This document shows, in pieces, positions 62,398 to 64,000 of a DNA stretch of 64,000 bases. The notes beneath the pieces are model-generated. The model was given only the letters and a program-made list of their open reading frames with translations. It made no database searches and had not been told where the DNA came from. Positions within the stretch are counted from its first letter, which is position 1. Each line of letters begins with the position of its first letter. The position numbers and the translations under genes were made by a program. The stretch is from positions 195,241,325-195,305,324 of the forward strand of contig NC_133536.1 of the NCBI RefSeq assembly GCF_048544455.1, given 5' to 3'. Source of the DNA: Silene latifolia. Lineage: Eukaryota > Streptophyta > Magnoliopsida > Caryophyllales > Caryophyllaceae.

Positions 62398-64000
62398 GCG
62401 GGTTCAGGTACGAACCGATTTACGGTGCGAACCGTACGAACTAGCTTATTTTGACTTTTTTTTTTCAGATACATTTGTTACTTTACCAGATACACTTCTT
62501 AATTCAGATACATTTTATAACCTAGGTAGATACACTTTTTCCACACTAAAATTCTAGATGCACTTTTATACTTTTTAAATACTAATTTTTTTGGGAGTTT
62601 TAAGACTAACTCTGAGATACATTTTATACTATTTGTGGATACACATATCAGTATTGTTAGATACACATGTCAATACTCCCGGATACGCATATCAGTACTG
62701 CCAGATACAAATGTCAATAATCCCGGATACGCATATCAGTACTACCAGATACACATGTCAATACTTCCAGATACACATATTGTATGTGTATCCAGTAATA
62801 TTCGTATACGTATCTAGTAGTATTCATACACGTATCCACCCCCAAACACTATCACTACTGCCCTCCCCGCCACCTCCACCCCCATAACCACCACCTTGCC
62901 TCCGCCATCACGACCACCGCCACAACCACCACCCTGCCTCCGCCATCACCACCACCGCTACAACCATTACCACCAACAACAACACCATCACGCCACCTCA
63001 CCCATCTCACCATCACGCCACCTCACTCAACACCATCATGCCACTCAGACTACTGTCAAGGACAACTCCGGCGGCGACAATGTTGACCACGACGCAACTA
63101 TACATCCACCATAAAAAGCCCAGCCAAATTTGATCCCTACCAACCCCTTTTATATTGGCAACGACATCCCCAACAACCATGGAATCTCGTCGTTTCTGCC
63201 CCCTTTCCGTCGCCGGTGGCCGTGGTGTTATCGTCGACTCGACTTAATTTGAGCACACAATATACATTTCGACACAGAAAATTCTGCAGATGCATCAAAT
63301 GCTCTTAATATTTCGAAATTCCACTGATAAATTCACAGATCTAGCATTTTTTTTATCTTTTTTAACGATAGTTCACCACCACCTCAACGATAGTTCGCCA
63401 CCACCACCTCAACGATAGTTTGCCACCGCACCACCAACATCACCGACAACCACAAAAACCACCACTTCTCAACCTGATCACCATATTTCTATAACACCAA
63501 AATAAGCATCACACATCTCCACGGCCATAACCACATGTAGCCTCGACGACCAACACCAGTTTTACACGACCACCACCACGACCAACCTCTATTAAACCAC
63601 TCTATTATCACCACAACGCCGCATAGAGAGGAGACCAGATCTAGTCGAAAAGAGATAAGAAGACTAGATCTGTTCGAAAGGGATGGTCGGAGGGATGCGC
63701 CAAGAAACGGGAACTCGCGGTGGTACATGGGGACATAAACCATGTATTCAAAGACAGCGGAAAATGGCAGTGGTGATTAAATCTCCGGTGAAAGAGAGAG
63801 GGACGAAGAGCGAGAACTGATGGAGAATCAATTATGCGACGTTGGCGATGTGGATACCGGAGCTCCGGCGGTGGCATGGTGGTGGTGGTCTGGTGATGAA
63901 GGGTGGAGGGAGAAGAAATATAGGTGAAATAAGCAGTCAATATTAGCCCTGATTTGTTTGATATGTAGGTGGAAGGTTGGTGGCCGGCACCGTCGTTTAG
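62395..64000. mobile_element. Microsatellite-embedded element E6, right end outside window
   Basis: The left end GGGGCGGGTTCAGGTACGAA is nearly the same as that of E5, with CGAAC words at 62,411, 62,428 and 62,437 (offsets 17 and 9). It shares E5's GGATACACAT words (62,465-62,830), followed by a CCA-rich block (62,840-63,060). Same family as E5. No intact gene; the proline-rich frames are low complexity. Confidence 0.72.

Overview
This is plant nuclear DNA, very probably from a eudicot. It holds a FAR1-type MULE transposase, Athila-like Ty3 retroelements, a Ty1/Copia element, a CACTA (En/Spm) end, and spliceosomal introns with GT/AG borders. The style of the Athila and chromovirus-like LTRs, with CTCGGCCGAG words, suggests Caryophyllales, but that is an inference. 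I see no certain single-copy host gene. The window is a heterochromatin-like stack of nested transposons.

Layout. 1-14,205: a decayed large DNA element with a FAR1/MULE transposase (+), an intron-rich Ulp1-like protease gene (-) and two F-box-like relics (-). All are sprinkled with one degenerate word (GATTCACAAAATAA). The segment also carries a satellite of about 188 bp with hairpins and a long inverted repeat. 14,206-17,392: two elements (E1, E2) embedded in CT/TA/GA microsatellites. 17,393-22,781: an LTR fragment, then about 5 kb without recognisable genes. 22,782-35,198: a chromovirus-like LTR split by a young, internally deleted Athila-like element (23,310-34,134, target duplication CTTAT) that keeps gag-protease and a second ORF but no reverse transcriptase. 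35,199-39,518: a leader region interrupted by a solo LTR (duplication CGAGT), then a second copy of the Athila-type second ORF. 39,519-48,433: a complete but disabled Copia element (duplication TCCCC) inserted in that ORF. 48,577-51,406: the LTR and a truncated gag of another Athila-like element. 51,407-64,000: one end of a CACTA element whose Transposase_24-like gene runs on the minus strand. One intron of that gene is about 9 kb because three more microsatellite-embedded elements (E3-E5) sit in it. A fourth (E6) begins at 62,395 and runs off the window.

The most interesting signal is the shared end structure of E0-E6. Each end carries two or three copies of a short word, GTGAG plus an element-specific suffix (or ACGAAC in E5/E6). 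The spacing is 17-19 bp, then 7-9 bp, and each end lies directly beside a TA or TA/GA tract. Each element also has its own short degenerate word repeated inside. The large left segment (E0), which contains the FAR1/MULE transposase, ends in the same way. The window may therefore hold both an autonomous-type source and its non-autonomous relatives.
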